From Pseudomonas sp. PB106 (GTDB lineage Bacteria > Pseudomonadota > Gammaproteobacteria > Pseudomonadales > Pseudomonadaceae): a DNA stretch of 38,339 nt. The notes under the pieces are model-generated. The model made no database searches and was not told where the DNA came from. It saw nothing but the letters and a program-made list of their open reading frames with translations. A program made the position numbers and the translations under genes. The stretch lies in assembly GCF_009764645.1 (NCBI RefSeq), contig NZ_RWIM01000130.1, positions 1 through 38,339 on the forward strand, read 5' to 3'. Within the stretch, counting starts at the first letter, position 1; every line of letters starts with the position of its first letter. Of the stretch, positions 8,508 through 17,066 are shown piece after piece.

Positions 8508-9581
8508 ATGCTGGCGTATATTTTTCGGCGACTGCTGCTGATCATCCCGACCCTGTTCGGCATTCTGCTGATCAACTTCGTGATCATTCAGGCCGCGCCC
8601 GGTGGCCCGGTGGAACAGATGATCGCCAAGCTCGAAGGATTCGAAGGCGCCACCAGCCGGATTGCCGGCGGCGGTGCCGAAGTGTCGGTGGCCGGCTCGT
8701 CGTATCGCGGCGCGCAAGGTCTGGACCCGGCGCTGATCAAGGAAATCGAGCACATGTACGGGTTCGACAAATCGGCCCCGGAACGTCTGTGGATCATGGT
8801 CAAGAACTACGCGACCCTGGATTTCGGCGACAGTTTTTTCCGCGACGCCAAGGTTATCGACCTGATCAAGGAAAAGATGCCGGTGTCGATCTCGCTGGGG
8901 CTATGGAGCACGCTGATCATGTACCTGGTGTCGATCCCGCTGGGGATCGCCAAGGCCACGCGACACGGCAGCCACTTCGACGTCTGGACCAGTTCGGCGA
9001 TCATCGTCGGTTATGCAATTCCGGCGTTCCTCTTTGCGATCCTGCTGATCGTGGTGTTTGCCGGCGGCAGTTACCTCGACTGGTTCCCGTTGCGCGGGCT
9101 GACTTCGAACAACTTCGATGAGCTGAGTTTCGGCGGCAAGATCCTCGATTACTTCTGGCACTTGGCGCTGCCAGTGACGGCGCTGGTGATCGGCAACTTC
9201 GCGACCATGACCCTGCTGACCAAAAACAGCTTCCTCGACGAAATCAACAAACAGTACGTGGTCACCGCCAAGGCCAAAGGCCTGACCCGTCATCGCGTGC
9301 TCTACGGCCACGTGTTCCGCAACGCCATGCTGCTGGTGATTGCCGGTTTCCCGTCGGCGTTCATCGGCATCTTCTTCACCGGCTCCTTGCTGGTGGAAGT
9401 GATCTTCTCCCTCGATGGTTTGGGCCTGATGAGTTTCGAAGCGGCGATCAACCGCGATTACCCGGTGGTATTCGGCACCCTGTTCATCTTCACTCTGCTC
9501 GGGCTGGTGGTGAAACTGATCGGCGACCTCACCTACACCCTGGTCGATCCGCGCATCGACTTCGAAAGCCGGGAGCATTGA
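8508..9581 (+). CDS. nppB: Peptide ABC transporter permease (YejB/NppB type)
   Basis: This 357-residue inner-membrane permease belongs to the BPD_transp_1 family. The first helix MLAYIFRRLLLIIPTLFGILLINF is followed by a periplasmic insertion of about 100 residues, characteristic of YejB-type rather than DppB-type permeases. The core then has about five further helices. The EAA loop that contacts the ATPase is seen at VVTAKAKGLTRHRVLYGHVFRNAM. It starts 4 bases after the nppA2 stop with GGAG nearby, and ends 1 base before nppC. It forms the translocation channel with NppC. Confidence 0.95.
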   Translation: MLAYIFRRLLLIIPTLFGILLINFVIIQAAPGGPVEQMIAKLEGFEGATSRIAGGGAEVSVAGSSYRGAQGLDPALIKEIEHMYGFDKSAPERLWIMVKNYATLDFGDSFFRDAKVIDLIKEKMPVSISLGLWSTLIMYLVSIPLGIAKATRHGSHFDVWTSSAIIVGYAIPAFLFAILLIVVFAGGSYLDWFPLRGLTSNNFDELSFGGKILDYFWHLALPVTALVIGNFATMTLLTKNSFLDEINKQYVVTAKAKGLTRHRVLYGHVFRNAMLLVIAGFPSAFIGIFFTGSLLVEVIFSLDGLGLMSFEAAINRDYPVVFGTLFIFTLLGLVVKLIGDLTYTLVDPRIDFESREH

Positions 9582-9582
9582 G

Positions 9583-10602
9583 ATGAACCTGTCCCCTCTC
9601 AACCGCCGCCGCTTCGAACTGTTCAAGGCCAACAAGCGTGGCTGGTGGTCGCTGTGGCTGTTTCTGATCCTGTTCGGCCTGAGCCTCGGCGCCGAGTTGA
9701 TCGCCAACGACAAGCCGCTGGTGGTGCATTACGACAACAGCTGGTATTTCCCGGCGATCAAGCGTTACCCGGAAACCGCCTTCGGCGGCGAATTCCCGCT
9801 GGAAGCCAACTACAAGAGCCCGTACATCCGCGAACTGCTCAAGGCCAAGGATGCCTGGGTGTTGTGGGCGCCGATCCCCTACAGCTACCAAAGCATCAAC
9901 TACGACCTGAAAGTCCCGGCGCCGGCGCCACCGTCGGCGGACAACCTGCTGGGCACCGACGATCAGGGGCGTGATGTGCTGGCGCGGGTGATTTACGGTT
10001 TCCGTATTTCGGTGCTGTTTGCACTGACGCTGACCGTTTTGAGTTCGATCATCGGCGTGATTGCCGGCGCCCTTCAGGGATTCTATGGCGGCTGGGTCGA
10101 TCTGGCCGGGCAGCGTTTTCTGGAAATCTGGTCGGGGCTGCCAGTGCTGTATCTGCTGATCATCCTTGCCAGTTTCGTTCAGCCGAATTTCTGGTGGCTG
10201 CTGGGGATCATGCTGCTGTTCTCGTGGATGAGCCTGGTCGACGTGGTGCGCGCCGAGTTCCTCCGTGGCCGCAACCTCGAGTACGTACGTGCCGCTAGGG
10301 CGCTGGGCATGCAGAACGGCGCAATCATGTTCCGTCATATTCTGCCCAACGCGATGGTCTCGACCATGACGTTCATGCCGTTCATCCTCACCGGCGCCAT
10401 CGGCACCCTCACCGCCCTGGACTTCCTCGGTTTCGGCTTGCCGGCCGGCAGTCCGTCGCTGGGTGAACTGGTCGCCCAAGGCAAATCCAACCTGCAAGCG
10501 CCGTGGCTGGGCATGAGCGCGTTTGCCGTGTTGGCGTTGATGTTGAGTTTGCTGGTGTTTATCGGCGAGTCCGCTCGCGATGCCTTCGACCCGAGGAAGT
10601 GA
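9583..10602 (+). CDS. nppC: Peptide ABC transporter permease (YejE/NppC type)
   Basis: This 339-residue inner-membrane permease belongs to the OppC/YejE family. It begins MNLSPLNRRRFELFKANKRGWWSLW, an N-terminal domain (OppC_N) with one helix. A long periplasmic loop holds YFPAIKRYPETAFGGEFPLEA, followed by LLGTDDQGRDVLARVIYGFRISV, which is diagnostic of the OppC group. The EAA loop is YVRAARALGMQNGAIMFRHILPNAM. One base separates it from nppB and one from nppD, so the genes are translationally linked. It is the partner of NppB in the channel. Confidence 0.95.
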   Translation: MNLSPLNRRRFELFKANKRGWWSLWLFLILFGLSLGAELIANDKPLVVHYDNSWYFPAIKRYPETAFGGEFPLEANYKSPYIRELLKAKDAWVLWAPIPYSYQSINYDLKVPAPAPPSADNLLGTDDQGRDVLARVIYGFRISVLFALTLTVLSSIIGVIAGALQGFYGGWVDLAGQRFLEIWSGLPVLYLLIILASFVQPNFWWLLGIMLLFSWMSLVDVVRAEFLRGRNLEYVRAARALGMQNGAIMFRHILPNAMVSTMTFMPFILTGAIGTLTALDFLGFGLPAGSPSLGELVAQGKSNLQAPWLGMSAFAVLALMLSLLVFIGESARDAFDPRK

Positions 10603-10603
10603 A

Positions 10604-12214
10604 ATGAATCAGGACAATCTGATCGAAGTGCGCGACCTCGCCGTCGAATTCGGTTTCGGCGAGCGCGTGCACCGGGTCGTGGAAGGCGTGAGTTTCGACA
10701 TCAAGCGTGGCGAAACCCTCGCGCTGGTGGGCGAATCCGGCTCGGGCAAATCGGTGACTGCGCACTCGATCCTGCGCCTGCTGCCCTACCCGATGGCCCG
10801 TCATCCGGCCGGCAGTATCAATTACGCCGGGCAAAACCTGCTGGGCCTGAGCGAAAAAACCATTCGGCACATTCGCGGCAATCGCATCGCGATGATCTTT
10901 CAGGAGCCCATGACTTCGCTGAACCCACTGCACTCGATCGAGAAGCAGATCAACGAAGTCCTCGGCATTCACAAGGGCCTGACCGGCAAAGTCGCGACCA
11001 AACGCACGCTGGAACTGCTGGAGATGGTCGGCATCCCCGAGCCGCACAAGCGCCTCAAGGCCCTGCCCCACGAATTGTCCGGCGGCCAACGCCAGCGGGT
11101 GATGATCGCCATGGCCCTGGCCAACGAGCCGGAACTGCTGATTGCCGACGAGCCAACCACGGCGCTGGACGTGACCGTTCAGCTGAAAATCCTCGATTTG
11201 CTCAAGCAATTGCAGGCCAGATTGGGCATGTCGCTGTTACTGATCAGTCACGATTTGAACCTGGTGCGAAGAATTGCGCATCGCGTATGTGTCATGCAGC
11301 GCGGTTGCATCGTCGAACAGGCATCGTGCGCAGAGCTGTTCCGTTCGCCGCAGCATCCGTACACTCGGGAATTGCTCGGCGCGGAGCCCAGCGGAGGCCC
11401 GGCGACCAATAAAATCGGGCCGCCGCTGCTTGAAGTCGAGGACCTGAAAGTCTGGTTCCCGATCAAGAAAGGCCTGCTCAAACGCACGGTGGATCACGTC
11501 AAGGCAGTGGACGGCATCAATTTCAGCCTACCTCAGGGTCAGACTCTGGGGATTGTGGGAGAAAGCGGTTCCGGCAAATCCACGCTGGGTCTGGCGATTT
11601 TGCGGCTGATCGGCAGCAAAGGCGCGATCCGCTTTGAAGGCAAGCAGCTAGACTGCCTGACGCAGAACGAGGTTCGCCCGTTGCGGCGGGAGATGCAGGT
11701 GGTGTTTCAGGACCCGTTTGGCAGCCTGAGCCCGCGCATGTGTGTCAGTGACATCGTTGGCGAAGGCCTGCGGATTCACAGGATGGGCACCGCCGAGGAA
11801 CAAGAGGCGGCGATTATTGCGGCATTGAAGGAGGTAGGTCTGGATCCGGAAACCCGGCACCGCTACCCCCACGAATTTTCCGGTGGGCAACGGCAACGAA
11901 TCGCCATTGCCCGGGCCTTGGTGCTGAAACCGGCGCTGATCCTGCTGGACGAGCCGACGTCGGCGCTCGACCGGACAGTGCAGCGGCAAGTGGTGGAGCT
12001 GTTGCGTTCACTGCAAGCCAAGTACAACCTGACGTATTTGTTTATCAGCCATGACCTGGCTGTCGTCAAAGCGCTGAGCCACCAGTTGATGGTGGTCAAG
12101 CATGGCCAAGTGGTCGAACAGGGAGACGCGCAAAGTATTTTTGCCGCCCCCCAACATCCGTATACACAGCAGTTGCTGGAAGCCGCTTTTTTGGCACCAG
12201 CCACTGCGCAATAA
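10604..12214 (+). CDS. nppD: Fused dual ATP-binding protein of peptide ABC transporter (YejF/NppD type)
   Basis: This 536-residue cytoplasmic ATPase carries two complete ABC domains in one chain. Domain 1 has Walker A GESGSGKS at 43-50, signature LSGGQRQRV from 158 and Walker B LLIADEPTTALD. Domain 2 has Walker A GESGSGKS at 319-326, signature FSGGQRQRI from 425 and Walker B LILLDEPTSALD. Each domain ends in an oligopeptide-transporter C-terminal stretch (QHPYTRELL and QHPYTQQLL). ATG at 10604 follows the nppC stop by one base; an in-frame upstream start at 10580 would overlap nppC. It energises NppBC. The fabI start lies 19 bases downstream, so read-through into fabI is likely. Confidence 0.96.
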   Translation: MNQDNLIEVRDLAVEFGFGERVHRVVEGVSFDIKRGETLALVGESGSGKSVTAHSILRLLPYPMARHPAGSINYAGQNLLGLSEKTIRHIRGNRIAMIFQEPMTSLNPLHSIEKQINEVLGIHKGLTGKVATKRTLELLEMVGIPEPHKRLKALPHELSGGQRQRVMIAMALANEPELLIADEPTTALDVTVQLKILDLLKQLQARLGMSLLLISHDLNLVRRIAHRVCVMQRGCIVEQASCAELFRSPQHPYTRELLGAEPSGGPATNKIGPPLLEVEDLKVWFPIKKGLLKRTVDHVKAVDGINFSLPQGQTLGIVGESGSGKSTLGLAILRLIGSKGAIRFEGKQLDCLTQNEVRPLRREMQVVFQDPFGSLSPRMCVSDIVGEGLRIHRMGTAEEQEAAIIAALKEVGLDPETRHRYPHEFSGGQRQRIAIARALVLKPALILLDEPTSALDRTVQRQVVELLRSLQAKYNLTYLFISHDLAVVKALSHQLMVVKHGQVVEQGDAQSIFAAPQHPYTQQLLEAAFLAPATAQ

Positions 12215-12233
12215 CCTGAAAGAGGAGCAACAC

Positions 12234-13028
12234 ATGGGTTTTCTCGCCGGTAAGCGCGTACTGATCGTCGGTGTCGCCAGCAAGCTGTCCATCGCATCCG
12301 GCATCGCTGCCGCCATGCATCGCGAGGGCGCTGAGCTTGCCTTCACTTATCAGAACGACAAACTGAAAGGTCGTGTTGAAGAATTCGCCCAAGGCTGGGG
12401 TTCGAGCCCTGAGCTGTGCTTCCCGTGCGACGTGGCCAGCGATGAAGAAATCGCCAAGGTCTTCGAAGCACTGAGCAAGAAGTGGGACGGCCTGGACTGC
12501 ATCGTCCACTCCGTTGGTTTCGCCCCGGGCGACCAACTGGACGGCGACTTCACCGAAGCCACCACCCGTGACGGTTTCCGCATCGCTCACGACATCAGCG
12601 CCTACAGCTTCGTGGCCCTGGCCAAAGCTGGCCGCGAAATGATGAAAGGCCGCAACGGCAGCCTGCTGACCCTGTCGTACTTGGGCGCCGAGCGCACCAT
12701 GCCGAACTACAACGTCATGGGCATGGCCAAGGCTTCGCTGGAAGCTGGCGTGCGTTACCTGGCCGGCTCCCTGGGCCCGGACGGCACCCGCGTCAACTGC
12801 GTATCGGCTGGCCCGATCCGTACCCTGGCAGCCTCGGGCATCAAGAACTTCCGGAAAATGCTGGCCGCCAACGAAGCGCAAACTCCACTGCGTCGCAACG
12901 TCACCATCGACGAAGTCGGCAACGCCGGCGCCTTCCTGTGCTCCGACCTGGCGTCGGGCATCAGCGGCGAAATCATGTACGTCGACGGCGGCTTCAACAC
13001 CACCGCCATGGGCAACATCGAAGAGTGA
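12234..13028 (+). CDS. fabI: Enoyl-[acyl-carrier-protein] reductase (NADH), FabI type
   Basis: This 264-residue enzyme reduces trans-2-enoyl-ACP in the last step of each fatty acid elongation cycle and is the target of triclosan. The cofactor-binding start GKRVLIVGVASKLSIASGIA is the FabI variant of the SDR glycine motif. The catalytic set Tyr149, Tyr159 and Lys166 (SYLGAERTMPNYNVMGMAKAS) follows the FabI Y-x6-K spacing, and the substrate loop is AGPIRTLAASGI. ATG at 12234 is preceded by AGAGGAG at good spacing. It follows the npp operon by 19 bases and ends in an intrinsic terminator. Co-transcription of fabI with a peptide importer also holds in P. aeruginosa as I recall it. Confidence 0.97.
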   Translation: MGFLAGKRVLIVGVASKLSIASGIAAAMHREGAELAFTYQNDKLKGRVEEFAQGWGSSPELCFPCDVASDEEIAKVFEALSKKWDGLDCIVHSVGFAPGDQLDGDFTEATTRDGFRIAHDISAYSFVALAKAGREMMKGRNGSLLTLSYLGAERTMPNYNVMGMAKASLEAGVRYLAGSLGPDGTRVNCVSAGPIRTLAASGIKNFRKMLAANEAQTPLRRNVTIDEVGNAGAFLCSDLASGISGEIMYVDGGFNTTAMGNIEE

Positions 13029-13044
13029 TCTTCGCTTAGCCAAT

Positions 13045-13074
13045 AAAAAACCCGCCGATCTGGCGGGTTTTTTT
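13045..13074 (+). terminator. Intrinsic terminator of fabI / npp operon
   Basis: AAAAAACCCGCC (13045-13056) pairs with GGCGGGTTTTTT (13062-13073) across a 5-base loop, with a T run after the GC stem. The A tract on the left arm also lets it work from the opposite strand. It begins 16 bases after the fabI stop codon. Confidence 0.92.
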
Positions 13075-13108
13075 ATGCCCCAAATTCCCGCAACACCCCA
13101 AATCCCCT

Positions 13109-13197
13109 TGTAGGAGTGAGCCTGCTCGCGATGGCGGTGGGTCAGCCGATGACGATGTTGAATGTGCGGACGCCATCGCTGGCAAGCCAGCTCCCAA
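13109..13197. repeat. REP doublet (REPIN-like)
   Basis: A degenerate forward REP (TGTAGGAGTGAGCCTGCTCG, 13109-13128, then CGATGGCGG) faces an inverted REP (CCATCGCTGGCAAGCCAGCTCCCA, 13173-13196) across about 35 bases. Paired, oppositely oriented REPs of this kind are short non-autonomous elements common in fluorescent pseudomonads. It lies downstream of the fabI terminator. Confidence 0.75.
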
Positions 13198-13241
13198 AAG
13201 TTTCTCGGGTGTTCACAAAATCCCGGTTCACTGCAGATCCC

Positions 13242-13267
13242 TGTGGGAGCTGGCTTGCCAGCGATGG
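13242..13267. repeat. REP single copy
   Basis: The sequence is TGTGGGAGCTGGCTTGCCAG followed by CGATGG, the consensus form seen repeatedly in this window. It abuts the 3' end of the diguanylate cyclase gene, whose stop codon is at 13276-13278. Confidence 0.75.
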
Positions 13268-13275
13268 GGCCCGAA

Positions 13276-14241
13276 TCAACAGCGCTTCAGGGCCTGCTTG
13301 TGCGCATACATCGCGCCATCCGCGTCGGCGAGCAGGCGATCCACGGTTTCGTGGCGTTTGCCGTCGTATTCAATCTGGCCAACACTGAAGCGAATCGCAT
13401 AACCCCGGTGCAACGTGGCATTGCGCTCTTCGAGAATCTCCTTGAGCCGCGCCATGATCCTCGTGGTTTCAATGTGGCTCGAGCCGGTCAGCAGCGCGAC
13501 GAACTCATCCCCGCCCAGACGCCCGACCACATCACTCTCGCGAAAGGCAATGCGCAGCACATCGGCGAAAGTCTTCAGTGCACTGTCGCCCTCGGCATGC
13601 CCGTAGAGATCGTTGATCTGCTTGAAGTCATTGAGATCGAAAAACAGCTGCGTCGCCGGCCGCTCAAGGCGTGCGCAGGCGTCCAGTGCATGTTGGGCCA
13701 GTTGCTTGAAGCCGCGCCGGTTGGACAGCAACGTCAACTCGTCCATGCTCGCCATCTGCACGGCGGTCAGCTCTTGCTCGGCCATTTCCGCCAGATCACG
13801 CAACAGCGCGCGTTCTTCATCGTCGAGCTGACGGGGCTTGGTGTCGATCAGGCACAGCGTGCCCATTTTGTTGCCGTTCGGCACAGTCAGCGGGTAACCG
13901 GCGTAGAAGCGAATGTTCGGATGGCCGGTGACCAGCGGATTGTCATGAAAGCGCACATCTTCGCGGGCATCCGGCACCAGCAGCAGTTCGTTCTGCAGGA
14001 TCGCGTGGCCGCAGAACGAAATATCCCTCGACGTTTCCGTGGCATCAAGGCCCACGCACGACTTGAACCACTGGCGATTGGCGTCAACCAGCGTCACCAG
14101 TGCAATGGGCACATTGAACAGACGCTTGGCCAGCCGCGTCAGTCGGTCGAAACGCTCCTCCGGCGCCGAGTCGAGAAGGTCGAGGCCGTGCAGCACCTGA
14201 ATTCGCGCAGCTTCATTGGCGGGTTTTCCTGGAACCAGCAT
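13276..14241 (-). CDS. GAF-GGDEF diguanylate cyclase
   Basis: This 321-residue cytoplasmic protein has no membrane segments. A GAF sensor domain (about 20-160, with RLFNVPIALVTLVDANRQWF and ISFCGHAIL) is followed by a GGDEF domain (about 165-321). The active-site motif is an intact GGDEF (243-247), with the inhibitory I-site RxxD (RESD, 234-237) five residues before it. It should therefore make c-di-GMP and be feedback-inhibited. DLNDFKQINDLYGHAEGDSAL is the metal- and GTP-binding region. ATG at 14241 has CGGAG seven bases upstream; a GTG at 14247 is too close to that site. Cys77 and His79 in the GAF domain could bind a ligand or redox signal, but the ligand is unknown. The gene stands alone between a REP and the cytochrome gene. 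Confidence 0.92.
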   Translation of the reverse strand: MLVPGKPANEAARIQVLHGLDLLDSAPEERFDRLTRLAKRLFNVPIALVTLVDANRQWFKSCVGLDATETSRDISFCGHAILQNELLLVPDAREDVRFHDNPLVTGHPNIRFYAGYPLTVPNGNKMGTLCLIDTKPRQLDDEERALLRDLAEMAEQELTAVQMASMDELTLLSNRRGFKQLAQHALDACARLERPATQLFFDLNDFKQINDLYGHAEGDSALKTFADVLRIAFRESDVVGRLGGDEFVALLTGSSHIETTRIMARLKEILEERNATLHRGYAIRFSVGQIEYDGKRHETVDRLLADADGAMYAHKQALKRC

Positions 14242-14301
14242 TCGCACACTCCGTTGTCATCAATGCACTTGAGCGTAGCGCAATCAGCGAGGCTTCACCC
14301 A

Positions 14302-14880
14302 TCAGATCCCCGTCACCGGACACGGCCCGCCGGCATCGGCCCAGAGTTTGAATTGCGCGACAAAAATATCGTGCGGCACCGGCACGGGCGCGCGCCCTGC
14401 CCCGGGATTCCAGCCCCAGAGCACCAGTTTGTCCTCGCTGACATGCTTGATCAGCGCCGCAAAGTCGCGGTCGCCGTTGCTCGAGCGATCCTTGATCATC
14501 GCGCAGAGTTTGTCTGGCGGCAGGCCGATCCAGGCCATTTTGTGTGCCGCCGGTGGCAGGCTCCAGTGCGGCGCACCCGGCGGTGCATGCGGGCCGTAAC
14601 TGGCAGGCGGATTGTTTTCTGCGTGACAGGTTGCGCAGGGCAAACCGGCCGCGCCCTTGCCGTCCATGCCGCGCACCACGTTCATCGCATGGGGAATGCC
14701 GGCATCGAACTGCAACGGCGAATCACCGGGAATGTGGCAATTCTGGCAGCGCGGGCTCTGGAACACTTTCTGCACCGTGCCGAAGGCTTTCAGGGCCTCT
14801 TGATCATCGGCAAACAAGTCCGAGGCATAACCGCCCAAGCCCAGCAAAATGACCGTGCCCAATACTAGATGTCGTTTCAT
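14302..14880 (-). CDS. Periplasmic dihaem cytochrome c of the molybdenum hydroxylase operon
   Basis: This 192-residue exported protein has a signal peptide (MKRHLVLGTVILLGLGGYA) and two c-type haem sites, CQNCH (45-49) and CATCH (82-86). A later stretch, ERKCAMI-like PPDKLCAMIKDRSSNGDRDFAALIKHV, has no third CxxCH. It starts one base after the stop of the Moco subunit gene, with a GGGGGTG ribosome-binding stretch in that gene's end, so it is co-translated with it. The likely role is to take electrons from the aldehyde/isoquinoline-oxidoreductase-like enzyme toward the respiratory chain. The family is often annotated only as hypothetical or isoquinoline 1-oxidoreductase-associated; the role is inferred from context. 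Confidence 0.85.
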   Translation of the reverse strand: MKRHLVLGTVILLGLGGYASDLFADDQEALKAFGTVQKVFQSPRCQNCHIPGDSPLQFDAGIPHAMNVVRGMDGKGAAGLPCATCHAENNPPASYGPHAPPGAPHWSLPPAAHKMAWIGLPPDKLCAMIKDRSSNGDRDFAALIKHVSEDKLVLWGWNPGAGRAPVPVPHDIFVAQFKLWADAGGPCPVTGI

Positions 14881-14881
14881 C

Positions 14882-17044
14882 TCACACCCCCGACAGTTGC
14901 AGCGGCAACTCGCGCAAGCGTTGCCCGGTCAGGGCGAACACCGCGTTGGCCACCGCTGGCGCAGTCGGCGGCACACCGGCCTCGCCGATGCCGCCGGGTT
15001 TGTCAGTGCTGGGCACGATGTGCACTTCCACCACCGGCATCTCGTTGAGCCGCAGCACCTGATAATCGTGATAGTTGGACTGCACCACAGCGCCGTCCTT
15101 CAGGGTCAGTTTGCTGTGCAGCGCCATGCCGAGGCCGAAGGTGATGCACGACTCCATCTGCGCGGCGATGCTCTGCGGGTTCACTGCAATCCCGCAGTCC
15201 ACCGCGCAAACGACGCGATGTACGCGGATCGCCAGATTGTCCTGCGACACCTCGGCGACCTGCGCCACATAGCTGCCGAACGATTCGTGCACTGCCACAC
15301 CGAGGGCATGGCCGTCCGGCAACGGCGCTTTCCAGTTGGCTTTCTCCACCGCCAGATTAAGCACGCCCAAATGCCGAGGATGATCCTTGAGCAAGGTTCG
15401 TCGGTACTCGACCGGATCCTTGCCCGCCGCCGTGGCCATTTCATCGATCAGCGATTCCATGACAAACCCGGTGTGGCTGTGGCCCACCGAGCGCAACCAC
15501 AGCACATTGATCCCGGTCTGCGGCGAATGCAGATCGACCTGATGATGGGCCAGACCTTTGACATAAGGACTGTCGGCAACGCCTTCGACCGAGGTCGGGT
15601 CGATGCCGTTCTTGACCATCATCGCCTCCATCAACGTGCCGGTCATGATCGATTGGCCGACCAATACGTGTTGCCAACTCGATGGCAGGCCGTCGGCCCC
15701 AAGGCCGATTTTCGCTTGATGCAGGAACATCGAACGGTAATAACCGCCGCGAATATCGTCCTCACGCGACCACACGGTTTTCACTGGCATCGCGGCGGCT
15801 TTCGCCACTTGCACCGCTTCGGCAACGAAGTCCGAGGTCGGGTTGGCGCGGCGCCCAAACCCGCCGCCGAGGAATTCGGTGTGGATTTCCACCTGCTCCG
15901 GTTTCAGCCCGGTGATCTTGCCGGCGACCATTTGATCGAGGGTCTGAAACTGCGTGCCGGTCCAGATCTCGCATTTTTCGGCGCTGATCTTCACCGTGCA
16001 ATTGAGCGGTTCCATCGGCGCATGGGCCAGATACGGCACGCTGTACTCGACGTCGATTTTCTTCGCCGCTTTGCCGAAGCTGCCCTTGGCATCCCCGGCC
16101 TGACTGGCTGACGTGCCTTGCGTGGTGGCCAGTTTGCGGAAACTCTCCAGCAATTTTGTGCTGCTCATATCCGCATTCGGGCCCAGATCCCAATCGACTT
16201 TCAGTGCATCGCGGCCCAGTTTTGCTGCCCAATAATGGTCGGCAATCACCGCGACGCCGCTCGGCACTTGCACCACTTTGTGCACGCCCGGCACGGCCAA
16301 GGCTTCGGCGCCTTCGAAGGATTTCACGCTGGCGCCAAATACCGGTGGGCGAGCGACCATCGCGGTCATCAGGCCTTCAAACTGCACGTCCATGCCGAAC
16401 TTGGCGCGACCGGTGATTTTCTCCGGCGTGTCGAGACGCTTGGTTGGTTTGCCAATGACTCTCCAGTCCTTGGCCTCCTTGAAGGTGATCGACTTCGGAT
16501 CCGGCACCGGCAGTTGCCCGGCGGCGTCGGCCAGTTCGCCGTAAGTGGCGCGTTTATCACCGGCAATCACCACGCCCGCTTCGGTGCGAATCGCCGATGG
16601 TGCGACTTCGAAGCGCTTTGCCGCCGCTTCCACCAACATCTGCCGCGCCGTCGCGCCGGCCAGCCGATAGCGGTCGAACTCCATCCAGGTCGACGTTGAA
16701 CCGCCGGTAATTTGCATGCCGCCAAACCCCGGCATGCCGTAATCCGCCGCCGACGCGGGCGAATGTTCAACGCGGATCTTCGACCAATCGGCGTCCAGCT
16801 CTTCAGCAATCAACATGGTCAGGCCGGTCCAGATGCCCTGACCCATTTCCGAATGGCCGAGCAACACAGTGACGCTGTTGTCCGCAGCAATGCGCAAGAA
16901 CGCATTGGGCGCAAAGACCTTGCCTTCATTCTCGGCCGCATAGGCAAACTTGTGCCCGCCGGGGACGACAAACGCCACCACCAGGCCGCCGCCCAACATG
17001 GCGCTGCCCTTGAGAAAACCGCGACGCGATACAGGACTGTTCAT
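14882..17044 (-). CDS. Molybdopterin-binding subunit of an isoquinoline/aldehyde oxidoreductase-type hydroxylase (IorB-like)
   Basis: This 720-residue xanthine dehydrogenase-family large subunit carries the molybdenum cofactor. The N-terminal twin-arginine signal SRRGFLKG, followed by a hydrophobic stretch, indicates export of the folded enzyme to the periplasm. Moco-binding motifs include GHSEMGQGIWTGLTMLIAEEL, TEFLGGGFGRR and the C-terminal GGIGEAGVPPTAPAVANAVF with the active-site Glu. The separate 2Fe-2S subunit gene lies 22 bases upstream and a dihaem cytochrome gene one base downstream. No FAD subunit is present, as in isoquinoline 1-oxidoreductase and related periplasmic aldehyde oxidases. 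The substrate, an N-heterocycle or aldehyde, cannot be read from sequence. No XdhC-type maturation gene is nearby. Confidence 0.9.
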   Translation of the reverse strand: MNSPVSRRGFLKGSAMLGGGLVVAFVVPGGHKFAYAAENEGKVFAPNAFLRIAADNSVTVLLGHSEMGQGIWTGLTMLIAEELDADWSKIRVEHSPASAADYGMPGFGGMQITGGSTSTWMEFDRYRLAGATARQMLVEAAAKRFEVAPSAIRTEAGVVIAGDKRATYGELADAAGQLPVPDPKSITFKEAKDWRVIGKPTKRLDTPEKITGRAKFGMDVQFEGLMTAMVARPPVFGASVKSFEGAEALAVPGVHKVVQVPSGVAVIADHYWAAKLGRDALKVDWDLGPNADMSSTKLLESFRKLATTQGTSASQAGDAKGSFGKAAKKIDVEYSVPYLAHAPMEPLNCTVKISAEKCEIWTGTQFQTLDQMVAGKITGLKPEQVEIHTEFLGGGFGRRANPTSDFVAEAVQVAKAAAMPVKTVWSREDDIRGGYYRSMFLHQAKIGLGADGLPSSWQHVLVGQSIMTGTLMEAMMVKNGIDPTSVEGVADSPYVKGLAHHQVDLHSPQTGINVLWLRSVGHSHTGFVMESLIDEMATAAGKDPVEYRRTLLKDHPRHLGVLNLAVEKANWKAPLPDGHALGVAVHESFGSYVAQVAEVSQDNLAIRVHRVVCAVDCGIAVNPQSIAAQMESCITFGLGMALHSKLTLKDGAVVQSNYHDYQVLRLNEMPVVEVHIVPSTDKPGGIGEAGVPPTAPAVANAVFALTGQRLRELPLQLSGV

Positions 17045-17066
17045 CGACTATCTCCCACAGATTGAA

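Noticed and set aside
12096..13043. A 315-codon minus-strand frame opposite fabI
   Set aside because: It is a shadow of fabI, whose active-site and cofactor motifs are complete; the frame also runs through the end of nppD.
13162..16111. Long plus-strand open frames (568 and 420 codons) across the diguanylate cyclase, cytochrome and Moco-subunit genes
   Set aside because: They run antisense to three genes with unmistakable motifs (GGDEF, CxxCH, Tat and Moco motifs) and show His/Arg/Gln-rich shadow composition.
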